A stretch of DNA of 64,000 nucleotides from Anticarsia gemmatalis (GCF_050436995.1 NC_134763.1:9109001-9173000), one strand, 5' to 3'. Positions 22,456-33,538 are shown, numbered from the stretch's first letter. Numbers and translations: made by a program. Notes: generated by a model not told the origin, from the letters alone.

Positions 22456-22871
22456 CGCTAAAACAAGAAATTATCCTCCATCATCCAATGTTAAAAAGTA
22501 GATATTTCTATGACAACAAGTTCAACGTTTGGTTTTAAAACATGAATTTAAAGTATAACTCTTCTAATACTTGAACTAATACTATAATTACTATAATATT
22601 TTAGTGTTTTACTTACCAATTATTAAAAAATAGAAGACAAACTTTTCACAAATCACTATAAAACTCGCGCGCTACACTTCAAAATGACGTTTGAGAACGG
22701 ACTGAACGGAATGAAATTCGGAAACATAAACAAGTTCAGTAGCGATCGAATAGAATAAGCGTTCGCCATCTCGTAGTACATTTGGCTACCAACTGATAAA
22801 CGATATCGCTAAGGCGTTAATATTTAGTAGAATAGAATAGATAGGAAGCGTTTGCCATTTGTCTAGAGACA

Positions 22872-22915
22872 CTGCTTAGTTTAGAATCAAATGACCGTGT
22901 GTGAGTTGTCTAATG
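22872..22915 (+). repeat. SINE 3' part (continuation after the Harbinger insertion)
   Basis: CTGCTTAGTTTAGAATCAAA then GACCGTGTGTGAGTTGTC matches the uninterrupted tail at 60578-60620 (CTGCTTAGTTTGGAATCAGA, GATCGTGTCTGAGTTGTC). With 21264-21474 it reconstructs one SINE. Confidence 0.8.
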
Positions 22916-23015
22916 AAAATTAACGGATAGGATATCTTATTTCTTTACCCGACGTTTCACCAACATCGACCGTGGACACTGGCTGACTTTTATAAGACGC
23001 GTTACATTTAATATT
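22916..23015 (-). repeat. decayed relative of the 6494-6627 MITE
   Basis: The reverse complement has AATGTAACGCGTC, then GTCAGCC, GAAACGTCGGGTAAAGAAAT and TTAATTTTC in the same order as 6502-6600. The far end is missing. Confidence 0.55.
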
Positions 23016-23673
23016 AAGAAATTAGCAGTACCTAAAATCGAAGCTTTAAATCGAATGTCAAAGAGGGAAGTTGTTGAGTTTGTAATATAACAAACAACCA
23101 TTAAAACTGCCAACAGCACTCGGCTGCAAGTAATTAATGAAGTTCGGCAGTGCGAGCCAAGTTCGCGAGCCGACCTTCACCCTGTAATGCTGCAGTGTTC
23201 GCAAACGAATTAATTAGTACTCTGTTTGCTACGCTAGTTAAATTATAGGAGAATAATTTCACTGCTTTAGTTACTGTTTGGGTAATGTTACCTGAAATTA
23301 ATGAGATTTTAGCTCGCGCGAAATTATTTGTAATTGTTTTTATTTGTTTATTTGTATCTTTGGCCAAAGATCGGGCAAAGTGGCGTTCTCTCGTGTCGGA
23401 GGCCAAGACACATTTTGGGTCGTTGAGCCAACGGAGTAAGTAAGTAAGTAAGAAATTATTTGTATGAAACACGATGTTGTCGTAATATTTTAGTTAAAAG
23501 GCAGGGCTTAAGAGCTGCTTTACGTTAACAGCTATGATATAATATAATTTGAATGTTAGTCAGAGTTGACTTATGTTCTTACGAGTTAGTGAATATATTT
23601 GAATAGATCAGTTTATAATTAAACTAAGACACTTAAGACTTTTAAGTGATTTCCTACAATTGGAGTCGTTAAT
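23016..23673. other. intergenic, nothing recognised
   Basis: AT-rich. A 112-codon minus-strand frame (23134-23472) has no motif I recognise and includes the simple repeat TAAG at about 23436-23452, so I do not call it a gene. Confidence 0.4.
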
Positions 23674-23775
23674 TCTATATTATTATTATAAACCTGAAAG
23701 TGTGTTTATTTTATGCAAAAACAGCTAAACTAATTCGGATGAAATTTGGTAGGGTAGCGGCTTGATCCTTGAAGA
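23674..23775 (+). repeat. Helitron-like 5' fragment of another subfamily
   Basis: TCTATATTATTATTATAAACCTGAAAGTG resembles the 5' end of the Lep1-like elements (TCTATACTAATATTATAAAG). It is followed by GCAAAAACAGCTAAACTAAT and GATGAAATTTGGTAGGGT, a motif run typical of lepidopteran dispersed repeats. No 3' end found. Confidence 0.5.
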
Positions 23776-24597
23776 AAGACAGAAGTTGCATTTTTACGAG
23801 TGAGAGTCGCTACCATCGAGATATTAATATTATAGACAATAATATTCATAACTAAATTACAAAAATGGGGTCGTAAATTATTTAAAAAGAACGTCAAAAC
23901 AGCAGTAGGGAGCCACTAGTTATAATTAAACGACAAGGTCACCGCAATTAGGTGCACATCACACGGCCGGATGCGTCGAACCCCACCAACCGTCACTTAT
24001 CCACCGTGAACGCCTTTAATGCCCCAATTCCAGTAATTAGCTCTACATTTTAGTACCAACATTTTGTTATATTTTCACTCTTTCACTATAACATGAAAAG
24101 TTTTAAAAAGATGTGTTGTATCTTTGTTTAATTTTCCATCATTGTTTAAATGCTCTTATGATTTAATGATAGGCCACGCGGAAAAGTACTCCAAAAGTTT
24201 ACTTCTTTAATTTCCCCATGCGACCTAATGCTCCAGCATAATTGCACCGGCCAAAATTAGCGTAACAGCTTAAGCGCTCTAAATTATATTGCAGATGATA
24301 TTTGAAAGAAAACTCTCTTTGCATTCATCAATCTGCAACTTACATTAAATGCAAATTTTAATTACTACGGCCAAAAATAAAACGATTGAAAAGTGAAAAG
24401 AGAAATTGAGTTAGGTATTTTTTTGTAAGACTTGGCTGTGACGTGGCGGGATAATTTACGAGCTCTTAAATTAATGATGTCAGTGGTAATCTCGGGTATA
24501 AAGTTTTAAACGTCTAGTGTCTACAGTAGATAAACGAGTGGAGAGAACTATTTTATCTAAAGTTTGATAGCAAGTGTAAGTTATAATAGGTATTTAA

Positions 24598-24804
24598 TCT
24601 ATACTAATATTATAAAGCTGAAGAGTTTGTTTGTTTGTTTGAACGCGCTAATCTCAGGAACTACTGGTCCGATTTGAAAAATTCTTCTCAGTGTGTCATT
24701 TCTTCAGTGTTAGATAGCCCATTTATCGAGTAAGGCTATAGGCTATATAACATCACGCTATGGTCATTAGGAGCGGAGTAGCAACGAAAAATGTAACAAA
24801 AACG
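24598..24804 (+). mobile_element. Lep1-like Helitron, 3' truncated
   Basis: Starts TCTATACTAATATTATAAAG after an A and carries GAACGCGCTAATCTCAGGAA and the body up to TGTAACAAAAACG. Similarity to the full copies then stops, so about 45 bp including the CTAG end are missing. It has a short local insertion (GTGTCATTTCTTCA) not seen in the other copies. Confidence 0.82.
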
Positions 24805-27197
24805 AGCGAGATCAGATTGTTAAACGAGTTATAACTAGCGACTTACAGCTTAGTAGCTATAGTTCAATATAATTCTTAAAATAAATATAGCCTCTATTAC
24901 TGAATTTATAAATGAAAATATTTGACAATATGAAACGACATCTACAGTAACCTTTGATCAAACCCTACTTGAAATAAACTTTTGATAACCCTGAAACTCA
25001 GTATATTTTTATTACAAGAATATTTTTACTATATTCAATAAAAACATATCCATCTTTCAATGTTACTTTTCTATGAGATGGTAGTAAAACAAAAATACAT
25101 CTTGAAATAAATCCATAATGTACAGTTACAAGCAAAAATTTGTATACACTGTCGAATCATGTGTAAATATTTCTTAGATTTTTTCATATTGTTTATCTCT
25201 CTTCTCATATTGTTTATTTTATATCTCCTTTTGAAGATTTAAAACTTTGAAGAAACGTAAGGTAATGTTTCTTTACTATTGCAAATATTTCAAAACCTAA
25301 AATTACCGAATAGATCAAACTATTCTCTGAACCGAATTATAGTCCATCAGCTAAATAGAGAGTTTTAGAATGCACAGGTTATCGTCATCTATAACTACGT
25401 ATCTGAATTTAGTATACCTCTTTCAGCTGTGAACCTTGCATACTAAGCTCTCTTCTAATTTCTTGGACTATAATTGGTGTTATACTTAAATGGAAGATAA
25501 AAATGTGACATTGGATAATACATGTTTTGTTCACGACAGTACAAAGAATCAATTTCAAGTGTACGTCTTTTTCAGTGGCAACATCTGTTTGATAAAATTA
25601 ATCTGTCTCGTCGGGGCCGTAAGGCTTGAGTAGAAAACTTGTTAGGAATAAAGTTAAGGGCTCGGAAAGTTATACACAAGCCATGCATACTTTACGAGCG
25701 TAGGACAGACTTGGGCACAGCTTATTTCTTATTAAGAAACAAATAACTTACTTATGGACAAGAGGAGATGTGTAATAAAAGTGAAAGAAAGATCCAAAAA
25801 AGAATTTTTTTCGAAACAAATCAGCTAAGTTGGGATGAAAAGACATAAAAAACTACATTGACATGTGCCCTGAAATGTTGGATTTAGCTCTTTTCAACAG
25901 CTTTTTAGCATCTATCTTCTCTGAAATGCGCTTAATAAAACGCCCAATTAGTCTAGATCCCAGGAAGTTAGTTTGAGCCAATTCAACAGTTCACGAACGG
26001 TAAATTCAAAGGCTTTGATGAAGCGAGTAAACCAGTTCATTAGTAAACGTATACGAAGCTTGGATTTAATTCGCTATCCGTTTAATAGTAGTGCTTTAGC
26101 GACTTAAAACAAAACCTTATATTCAAAATTCTAGTAAAGAAAATGAAAGGTTTATATTCTACAAAGTTACTTAATACTCAAATTCTTCTAAATAAACGCC
26201 GAATAGATGCCGCTAGATATAATACAAGCAAAAATCTAAGAGCGAACGTCTGCGCTCAACGATCCGCTGCGGGCAACGCCCGTCGGCGACACCTAGTCTA
26301 TAAATAACGGCGCCATACTTATCACAAGACATTCGAGTCCATGGTCTAGGTCACCACGCTGTGGCACCAAGGTCGCTCCATCAGGGACGGGATAAAACCA
26401 GATTTTACGACCCACCATCATTTACTACTGAATATCTTCCTCCACGACACACAGATGAAAGATCCCGTATTTATTATGTAAACTAGCATTATGTTATTTA
26501 TTTATTCGTCTCCAGCCAAATATCTGACAGTGAAGGTTAAACAAAAAATATTGAAGTAAGTTTTATCAATTTAAATTCGAGTCACGTCTGCGGCAAAAAA
26601 ATTTACTATTAAAATTTCTGTGACTGAAAATTTCTAGAATCAATTTTACTTTGCGATTGAAGCTCTTTCAAATATCTGCATTATTAGATACAGATGTTTC
26701 AAGCAACTGATTCATTATTCACATTTCTCGCTACAATTTCTCTGAAACTGCTTTGATGAGTTACAAGCAGAGATAATTGCCTCCACGTCACCGAATTCTA
26801 GTAAGTTGTGTTCACGAGTTGAAAATAACTCGGCATTCAGAGTGCTATGACAAAGAGAAAATTGTATTATTTGTCCACTTTGAACGGAATATTACCGGTT
26901 ACCTAAATCAATAGTGCTTCTCTTCCTTTGGAAAATGTAAGATAGAATTTCTCGTTATTTTCTTCTTCAATTCAATATTAAGTTAGCGTTATAGGAAAGG
27001 TTTGATTGCTGTTTACAGATAGAAAGATAAGTCTACGTTGGAATAGTGAATTAATCGAACAGCTGGTGTTGTTTTTGTTGATGATATAGACTTACTTTAT
27101 TTCTTTGGAGCTTGAGGAACAAAACATTTTTTTGTCTGTTGTTTTCGAGCGTCCGATATAAATTCAAAAGAAATACGGATCTGTCACCAGGCTATTA
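24805..27197. other. intergenic with one promoter-like patch
   Basis: Mostly AT-rich without recognised genes. The exception is a GC-richer stretch at 26235-26400 with a TATA-like box, listed separately. Confidence 0.45.
26299..26306 (+). promoter_or_regulatory. candidate core promoter (TATAAATA) in a GC-richer patch
   Basis: TATAAATA is followed 25 bases later by TTATCACAAG, where TCA could be an initiator. The surroundings (AACGATCCGCTGCGGGCAAC, CGTCGGCGACACC; AGGTCACCACGCTGTGGCACC) stand out from the AT-rich background. No start codon with an open frame follows directly (ATG at 26340 meets a stop after two codons), so a 5' non-coding exon or a non-coding transcript would be needed. Confidence 0.3.
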
Positions 27198-27362
27198 GCC
27201 CCCTTACGCACTAGCGGTTAACCGCGGGAGCGGCTAGCCGCGCGGTTACAGTTGCCTGACAAAATTGTTGGCGGTTATGTTGCGGTTCACAGGCGGTTGT
27301 ATATTAAACTATAACCGCGCGGCTAGCCGCTCCCGCGGTTAACCGCTAGTGCGTAAGGGGGC
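27198..27362. mobile_element. 165-bp MITE with 56-bp terminal inverted repeats, Harbinger-type TTA duplication
   Basis: The arms 27198-27253 and 27307-27362 are reverse complements with a single mismatch. They start GCCCCCTTACGCACTAGCGG and include CCGCGGGAGCGGCTAGCCGCG. Flanking TTA occurs at 27195-27197 and 27363-27365, a 3-bp target duplication usual for PIF/Harbinger elements. The 53-bp centre contains further GCGGTT motifs. Arm identity and intact target sites suggest a fairly young insertion. It has no coding capacity. The very GC-rich arms contrast sharply with the flanks. Confidence 0.9.
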
Positions 27363-27365
27363 TTA

Positions 27366-28850
27366 ATGATTACCGTGTTTTTATTGGCGAGAAAATATCA
27401 CAATATTTGATAGAGCTTTCATCTCTTTTGAGATGATCTTCAGAATAACTAAACGCAGCTTTTGAAGAATATTTTCATATACTACACTTGCCTTTTTTGT
27501 CACCACAAGAATTCCAAGAAAGCTAATCTGCGAAACGTATTATTTTAGAAAAAAATTTATCTATATTTTTGTGACCTTTCAGTCCCGAAAGTCTAAAGTC
27601 AACGCACTCAGATGTCCAGGCTTTCCAATCATAAATCTTTTTTTCTCTCGTACATTTTCGCAAACGTCATTTGACCTGAACGAGGGTCTGAAGTGCCTCC
27701 ACTGTCACGATTTCCAGGCTTTCTAAAACAATTATCACGTTGGATGTGGGTACAGTTTAATGCCTTGTTTAAGTTTTACTGTTAATGCTTATTTCGATAT
27801 TTTTTTCAAGAACAAAAGGTGAAATAGGTTATTTAATAGTTTTATTTAAACGTGGATGTCTTTGTAGATTTTTTTTCAGCTTTATGGCTTTGGAGCTGTC
27901 AGAACCAGCCTATAAAATTGCCTTAGGCCTGGTAGTCACAAACACAATATTATAATTCAAAGGCGAAAATATGATTTTTAGAAATTTTTGATTCTCAAAC
28001 TGATTCAAACATCGGCTTCTACCTTTCTCCTTTTATATAAAGAACTATTTTCTACGTTACTTTCGTCAAATGTCTACCTGATAGGAGTATCGATAAACGC
28101 TCAATTGACACAAGCCGTAATCAAATAAAGCCGTACATGTGTGTAAAAACTGCGAGGTAATTGCCGTAGCTATCGCGTTCTAGGTTTCCATTAGTTTTCA
28201 TCACAATAATGACTATTAAATAACTATTCAGACCTATCTTATACGGATTACCAGCTCCGATTTTCCGCTCTTTATTTGAGTACGAAAAAACCAGAGGTTT
28301 CGGAGGAGACCCATACTTTTGCCTCTGCTAGTTATGACAGTTACCATAATTATGTCAAAGGTAAGTCCGCAACAGTTATATAGGAACTAGTTCCAGTATC
28401 TTTTAGGTCACGATTTCAAAGACTAGGATACCTAATCCTAGCTCCCTTCTGTCTGAGATCAAATGTAACAGATCTATATCACCGCTTTGAATAAACTTGA
28501 CCCATTTCTTTCTCTTTGAAGATTATTCTAATGGCTTTCCGAAACCTAATGCAGGCCAAATAGTTTTTGGCTGAATATCAAGAGTGCTTGTCGGTTTTTT
28601 CAATGTTACGAATAAATTGTGTTGTTTTATAAAAATGTGTTTGATCTTGTCCTAGTTTAAGTTTGGGGATGGCACGTGCCGTGAGATAAGTAACTGGGGC
28701 AAATTTGTGACTGTATCGATACTGTCGCGATATCGACTCGCATTTTTGTAATTTCTGCGGAGTTCTGCTACATTTGCACTGTTATAATAAGCTGTTTTGT
28801 GATACGGGAATACCTGAGCTCTATACCTAGGAACTCTTTGAAGAATATCA
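27366..28850. other. intergenic, nothing recognised
   Basis: AT-rich DNA with no gene or known repeat that I can support. Confidence 0.4.
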
Positions 28851-28925
28851 ATACTAATATTACAAATGCAGAAGTCTGTCTGCTACGCTTTCATAGTTAA
28901 ACCATTAGATCATTATATTCTCCAT
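28851..28925 (+). repeat. dispersed-repeat fragment (TACTAATATTACAAATGC type)
   Basis: ATACTAATATTACAAATGCAGAAGTCTGTCTGCTACGCTTTCATAG resembles a common lepidopteran dispersed repeat that begins ACTAATATTATAAATGCGAAAGT. Short and decayed. Confidence 0.5.
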
Positions 28926-29911
28926 ATATCATCACACCATAAACAGTTTGATTAAAATTTAAAATTGACTAACGATTGCGTATACATTTTTTATCTGAGA
29001 CCAAAGCTTCAAATAGAGGCTAGAACTAGGATTAAAGTTCCTACGCGTTAGCTAGTGCCTTATACTACGACTATTTCATAAATGCCATTCCTAATATTCT
29101 TCTATCAATATTAAACTAACATGTAATTAATGCAGCCAATAAATTATGTCACCGGCGACATCACAGTCCCTGAATGTCAGGGGCATATACCGTCATGTAC
29201 GGGAACACGCATCGATCCACAAACTTAACCTCATTCGTTGAAATAGACCTAACGGCTCCCGAGTCCGATCACATTACCAACCTTCCAAATATTATAAGAC
29301 TGAATTATTCAGTTTTTTGGGTTGAAAATTAGGTTTTAATATAAATAAGAATGTTTCTTTTATTCTGTTAGTCGAAACTTATATTTACTTAGCTATTATA
29401 TATCTATTTTAAAAATGCTGAGAGGAATACAAAGTTTGTCGCAAAACTTGATAGTCAAAGGATCGATATATTCGGTAAATTCCGTCATGTCAAGTAGGTA
29501 AGTAAGTCTGTACCCACTGCAAAGTCTCTTTTAGTATTTTGAGTATGGCTTATCTGTCGCGTATAGTCTTTGAAACAGTTAAGACTAGGGAATTCTCAAA
29601 ATTCAATATCTATCAAATTTCCGATAATGTCATCTCAGACTTATAAAGAATTAAAGATAGTACCGAAATTATAAAGCATAGAAGTGTGTGCTATATTAGT
29701 CTGTGAGTCAGTAAATGATCGTGTTTGCCGATTGTACGCGTCAAAACATTAAGATCCAAGTACTATGCACTTGAACTCAATCTGTTATTGTATTGAGTGC
29801 ATCTTTGTCTACTAACACCAATTCTCAGAACCATTGGCCTTAATCGATACAACATCATACTTTGCGCTCAGTAAGGCTTGCTACACATATATACGGTTCG
29901 GCATTAATCGA
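28926..29911. other. intergenic, nothing certain
   Basis: AT-rich. Near 29174-29217 AATGTCAGGGGCAT and CGCATCGATCC resemble, in inverted order, parts of the repeat pair at 12997/13565. Confidence 0.4.
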
Positions 29912-29915
29912 ATTA

Positions 29916-30031
29916 GCCCCGGTTTCTGTGGTACATTTAGCGGTAGTTTATCTATTCAATAGCGTTAAAACTCATATAAAAAAACGCTATCGATTAGATA
30001 AACTACCGGTAAATGTACTCAGAAACCGGGC
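29916..30031. mobile_element. 116-bp MITE with ~50-bp inverted arms, ATTA flanks
   Basis: The left arm 29916-29966 (GCCCCGGTTTCTGTGGTACA, then TTTATCTATTCAATAGCGTT) pairs with the right arm 29983-30031 (AACGCTATCGATTAGATAAA, then GTACTCAGAAACCGGGC) with a few mismatches. Around it is a 16-base AT centre. ATTA lies at 29912-29915 and 30032-30035. A relative sharing TTAGCCCCGGTTTC lies at 9413. Two overlapping short frames on opposite strands come from this palindrome and are not genes. Confidence 0.78.
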
Positions 30032-30035
30032 ATTA

Positions 30036-30911
30036 GCCGTACGGCAAAACCGAATGTGTAGATGAACCCGATCGGCACAAGTCGAACAAGTGAGTCGAGT
30101 CGCTTTGTTGTTCGATAAATATTTCCTAACCGAATATGTGTGTAGCATGCCTAACAGCAGTTCCACAACATTAATCATCTCTAGCTGAATAAAATATATC
30201 GTATTGGAACAAAGCACGACTATTAATGAAACAAGACTTCAGTATGAAAGAAACGAAATTAATCATCCCTAGGGCTCGAAGAGAATATGATTCGTTTTCA
30301 TCAATCATTTGCAGACAGCAGATACCTATATTATGTAGATAGAGTAAATATTTACTATGTAGATTATCTTACAAGCACAAAAAGTTGAGCTAGTTGTTTT
30401 ATATGGCACTATCTAAGAAAGTTTCTAATCGATACTAAAAGTGTTAAACTATTTTATAACTCGGTTATTGCTATTAACGATTTTAAACTATCGCGACTTG
30501 TCGTGTTCACGGGCAAACCGATGAAACACGGTCTAAACGACGCGTCGGACAACAAATAAGGTAGGTACCTACAGTAGAATTTGGATAAATACTGTTTTAA
30601 TTGAAGGTAACGTTCATTTTGGGTTATCACTATTTTATAGAAAAAGTCCCTGGCAATAGCTTCACTAGAATACAGAGTATAAAGATATTGTATATAAGTA
30701 CACATTTATAGTATCGGAACAATTGTGTCATATATTTTTCAGCCAAAACGTCAGTCAAAACATATTTACCCATGTATTTGTCTCGCAAAAAAGCAATTGT
30801 GTCAACAAACGACACCTTGAACAGTAAAACAATTAGCAAGCTGTTTAATATTTAATGAGTATGAAGCCAAATATCGTGTTTGTAGAGTCACGTCCCGGAC
30901 ATATTATGAGT
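30036..30911. other. intergenic, nothing recognised
   Basis: AT-rich sequence; short minus-strand frames here lack motifs. Confidence 0.4.
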
Positions 30912-31099
30912 AACATTATAAATGCGAAAATTTCGATGTTTGGATGGATGTTTGTTACTCAATTACTCCAAAACTACTGAATCGATTTTGGTGATATTTG
31001 ATACAAAGATAGTTCATAACCTTATTTACAGGATACTTTTAAATCCCGGAAATCTTTTGTTTGAATTTGGTGAATTCACGTGTAGAGGCACGTATGGAA
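30912..31099 (+). repeat. dispersed repeat next to a Helitron
   Basis: ATTATAAATGCGAAAATTTC, GGATGGATGTTTGTTACTCA, ACTACTGAATCGATTTTGGT and ATCCCGGAAATC follow the order of a widespread lepidopteran repeat. The Lep1-like Helitron begins directly after it at 31100 and probably landed in or beside it. Confidence 0.55.
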
Positions 31100-31345
31100 T
31101 CTATACTAATATTATAAAGCTGAAGAGTTTGTTTGTTTGAACGCGCTAATCTCAGGAACTACTGGTCCGATTTGAAAAATTCTTTCAGTGTTAGATAGCC
31201 CATTTATCGAGGAAGGCTATAGGCTATATAACATCACGCTACGGTTATTAGGAGCGGAGTAGCAACGAAAAATGTTACAAAAACGGGGAAAATTTTGACT
31301 CATTCTCTCTTATGTGACGCAAGCGAAGTTGCGCAGGTCAGCTAG
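31100..31345 (+). mobile_element. Lep1-like non-autonomous Helitron, complete
   Basis: Starts TCTATACTAATATTATAAAG after A (31099) and ends GCGCAGGTCAGCTAG before T (31346), so the A|T insertion signature is intact. It has the shortest GTTT array of the copies (two units). The rest matches 35877-36128 closely. Confidence 0.9.
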
Positions 31346-31380
31346 TAATCATTATTTTTTTACCCTTTACTGCTCACTGC

Positions 31381-31455
31381 AAGACAAGGTATCCTCCCAA
31401 ACAAGGGGGAGGGGTTAGGCCTTAAGTCCACCACGCTGGTTAAGTGCGGTTAGAC
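31381..31455 (+). repeat. dispersed repeat fragment (CCACCACGCTGG type)
   Basis: CAAGGTATCCTCCCAAACAA, GGGGAGGGGTTAGGCCTTAA and GTCCACCACGCTGGTTAAGT belong to the family also represented at 6902-6950 and, decayed, at 58865-58940. Confidence 0.6.
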
Positions 31456-32190
31456 TTTTACAGGAATGTTATCCGAATCCGATTTTTCTACCCCAGGAAA
31501 TTTCAGCCAAAGTCGCAGCCCGAAATTAGTGAGTGAAATAATGCGGAATGCGAACAAAAACGGATGATATGTCGCAGATTTTGGATGACATCCAGCCATT
31601 TTATTACTAAGCACGGATGGATACCGGTTGGCACGAGTTGCATGTTTGTATGGCCTGCTAGCCAACATATTTGAATACCACGTACCGAATACCAACGCCA
31701 GAAAACATCTTGAACCCTATTTTTAAGACTTGAGAGTTCAAATTCGCGTGAACCCGGAAGATTAGTGGTCGTTTTAAGTTCAAGAGCGTGCCAAATGTGC
31801 TGAATAGGCAACCGGCAGCTGTTGTCTTCGATTTAATACGTATCAACTATTATATAAACTAGTTTCTTATTGTATTTAAGCTTTTGACATCGTTTTGAAG
31901 GTCTCGGTTCTGTTGTGTCTTGTTGAAGGAAAGCAATAAATATTGTTTATTATATCGATACGTTGGAACACAAAAATTGGGACATTATATTATCATTAAA
32001 TCAAATAGAGCAGATTTGTCATAGCTTTAACAGTCATAAATCAGGGTTACCCACATACGATATTATTCTCAAAGAAATTAAATAAAGACGATTATATACT
32101 ACAAATCCAACTAATCTATCAATATTAGAACGCCTGTATTTCGACCAAATATTAAAATCGACACCTATCTGGCAGCCTTAAATCTTTGAG
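31456..32190. other. intergenic, overlapping short frames only
   Basis: Three overlapping minus-strand frames of 62-102 codons (31450-31846) share one stretch. None has a motif I recognise, and a frame-shifted relic cannot be excluded. A dispersed-repeat origin is as likely as a gene. Confidence 0.4.
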
Positions 32191-32250
32191 GATAGTGACC
32201 AGTGGAGGAATTGAGGGGAGACCTTTGCCCGACAATGGGACAGTATAGGA
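32191..32250 (+). repeat. RTE-type LINE, C-terminal stub
   Basis: The reading DSDQWRN, a stop, then GETFARQWDSIG fits the C-terminal W..LGE.....QWD region seen at the end of RTE-type LINE proteins; a TGA sits where Leu is expected. Only the extreme 3' part remains, as expected for a 5'-truncated, decayed insertion. The same segment occurs on the minus strand at 42429-42469. Confidence 0.55.
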
Positions 32251-32710
32251 AAAAAACTAATATCCAAAAAAGACAGGCTTCAAAAAGTACATTCATCACA
32301 AAAACACATACGACACAAAAAAAATATGAATGGTTCTAAAACTATACCAACAAAGCTTTTTCCCCAAGTTCATTAGCCTTATCAAATTTGAGTCTATATT
32401 TACAAATAAAATGTCAGATTTTTCTTCATAAATACGTACACAATAAGCTAATCCAAAGGTCAGAGATGTCTGGTGCAGACGTTTGATGGATGGTAATGAG
32501 AGTCAAAGGTTGTACGTATAAAATAAATACTTCTATTTAACGTATATACCACTGTGATTGATTGGAAAGCTACTGCACGCATCGTATTGAAAAAGTATAA
32601 GTGAAGGGAAAAGCGTCTAATGAAATAATAATATTTATATTAAGTTTGACGATCGCGATATATTTCATTTAAATATTGTGGCTTTATGATAAAACTTATA
32701 TTTTTTAAGT

Positions 32711-32818
32711 AATACATAAAATCACGCCTTTTTCTCATTGGGGTAGGGAGAGACCAAAGAACACCACTTGGTACGATCCTCACAAACTTCTCTTGCCTCA
32801 TTATCATCCATATCCTCA
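32711..32818 (+). repeat. dispersed repeat (AAAATCACGCC family), long copy
   Basis: ATAAAATCACGCCTTTTTCT, GGGGTAGGGAGAGACCAAAG, CCACTTGGTACGATCCTCAC, AAACTTCTCTTGCC. Shared with 42277-42387, 8545-8648, 37195-37230 and 14881-14937. Probably a LINE or SINE 3' region. Confidence 0.7.
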
Positions 32819-33259
32819 TCTTAATATTTTTTCTAAATCTTGTTTAAAAACACAGGAATCCACCTTCACAAGACTATGCTAACCAAGTATTACAGACTCG
32901 TTTACGAAATACCTGCAAGGGTTACGAATTGCGATCGTCACGTATAATTTTGCTACCAACTCTACCAAAGACCATTACTTTTATAATACCTAACGAATAA
33001 ATAAACCAAAAGTTTTAATGATACTAAAGCTATCACCTAACTGACAGCATAATTCTACAAAAGGTTTTTTAAGCCTAGGCCTTGCAGGTAAAACTAAATA
33101 AAAATAGAATAAATTTTAACACGATAAACTTTGCAACTAACTGAGTACATAATTAACGAAGCAAAAAATAAAGTAAGCCAGATTTTCGCGTACATTTTAC
33201 AGTGAATCCAGCTGTCGCTAATGAAGCAGACTTTTAAATTAATATGTTAATGTAAGCTG

Positions 33260-33370
33260 GACACCTGACTTCGGGCGAAAGGTGCCCGAAGGCGGCCGAG
33301 AGTAGCCGAAGGTGGCCGAAGATGGCCGAAGTTGGAACCCACCTGCTACAGCTGAGAGTAAGCAGGTGTC
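33260..33370. repeat. GC-rich decamer array inside an 8-bp inverted repeat
   Basis: GACACCTG (33260-33267) and CAGGTGTC (33363-33370) are exact inverted repeats. They enclose five units of a decamer, GCCGAAGGCG, GCCGAGAGTA, GCCGAAGGTG, GCCGAAGATG, GCCGAAGTTG (about 33285-33334). GC content is far above the flanks. It may be a small MITE carrying a minisatellite. An array with a related decamer lies at 61324-61373. Confidence 0.6.
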
Positions 33371-33538
33371 ATTGTGATTTATATTAGCTCGTTTATAAGA
33401 AATTTTATCTGATGATATTTAATACTGAATATGAATAAGTTGCGTTTAATAAATGCTGGAGTTATTTAAAAATTCTGCAATAAATTATAAATTAAACGTT
33501 ACAGATGCTGTTTTAAGTTAATTGTAAGATTACGTTAT

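Larger units (their letters stand above)
21475..22871. mobile_element. internally deleted PIF/Harbinger-like DNA transposon
   Basis: The inverted ends are TAGACAAATGGCACAAACGCT (21480-21500) and AGCGTTTGCCATTTGTCTA (22847-22865), differing by a 2-base gap. The element splits a SINE and is bordered by CTGC on both sides (21471-21474, 22872-22875), a likely target duplication of 3-4 bases. Inside are a HARBI1-like start on + (with an in-frame stop) and the first two exons of a Myb/SANT-like gene on -. These are the two genes typical of Harbinger elements, here converging on an internal deletion near 22055-22131. Neither protein is complete, so the copy cannot move by itself. The family call rests on these two protein remnants; the short target duplication fits. 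Confidence 0.75.

Noticed and set aside
23134..23472. 112-codon minus-strand frame.
   Set aside because: Includes a simple TAAG repeat and shows no domain or splice-supported neighbour.
31450..31846. Three overlapping minus-strand frames that could be one frame-shifted gene.
   Set aside because: None gives a recognisable peptide; not enough to call a pseudogene.
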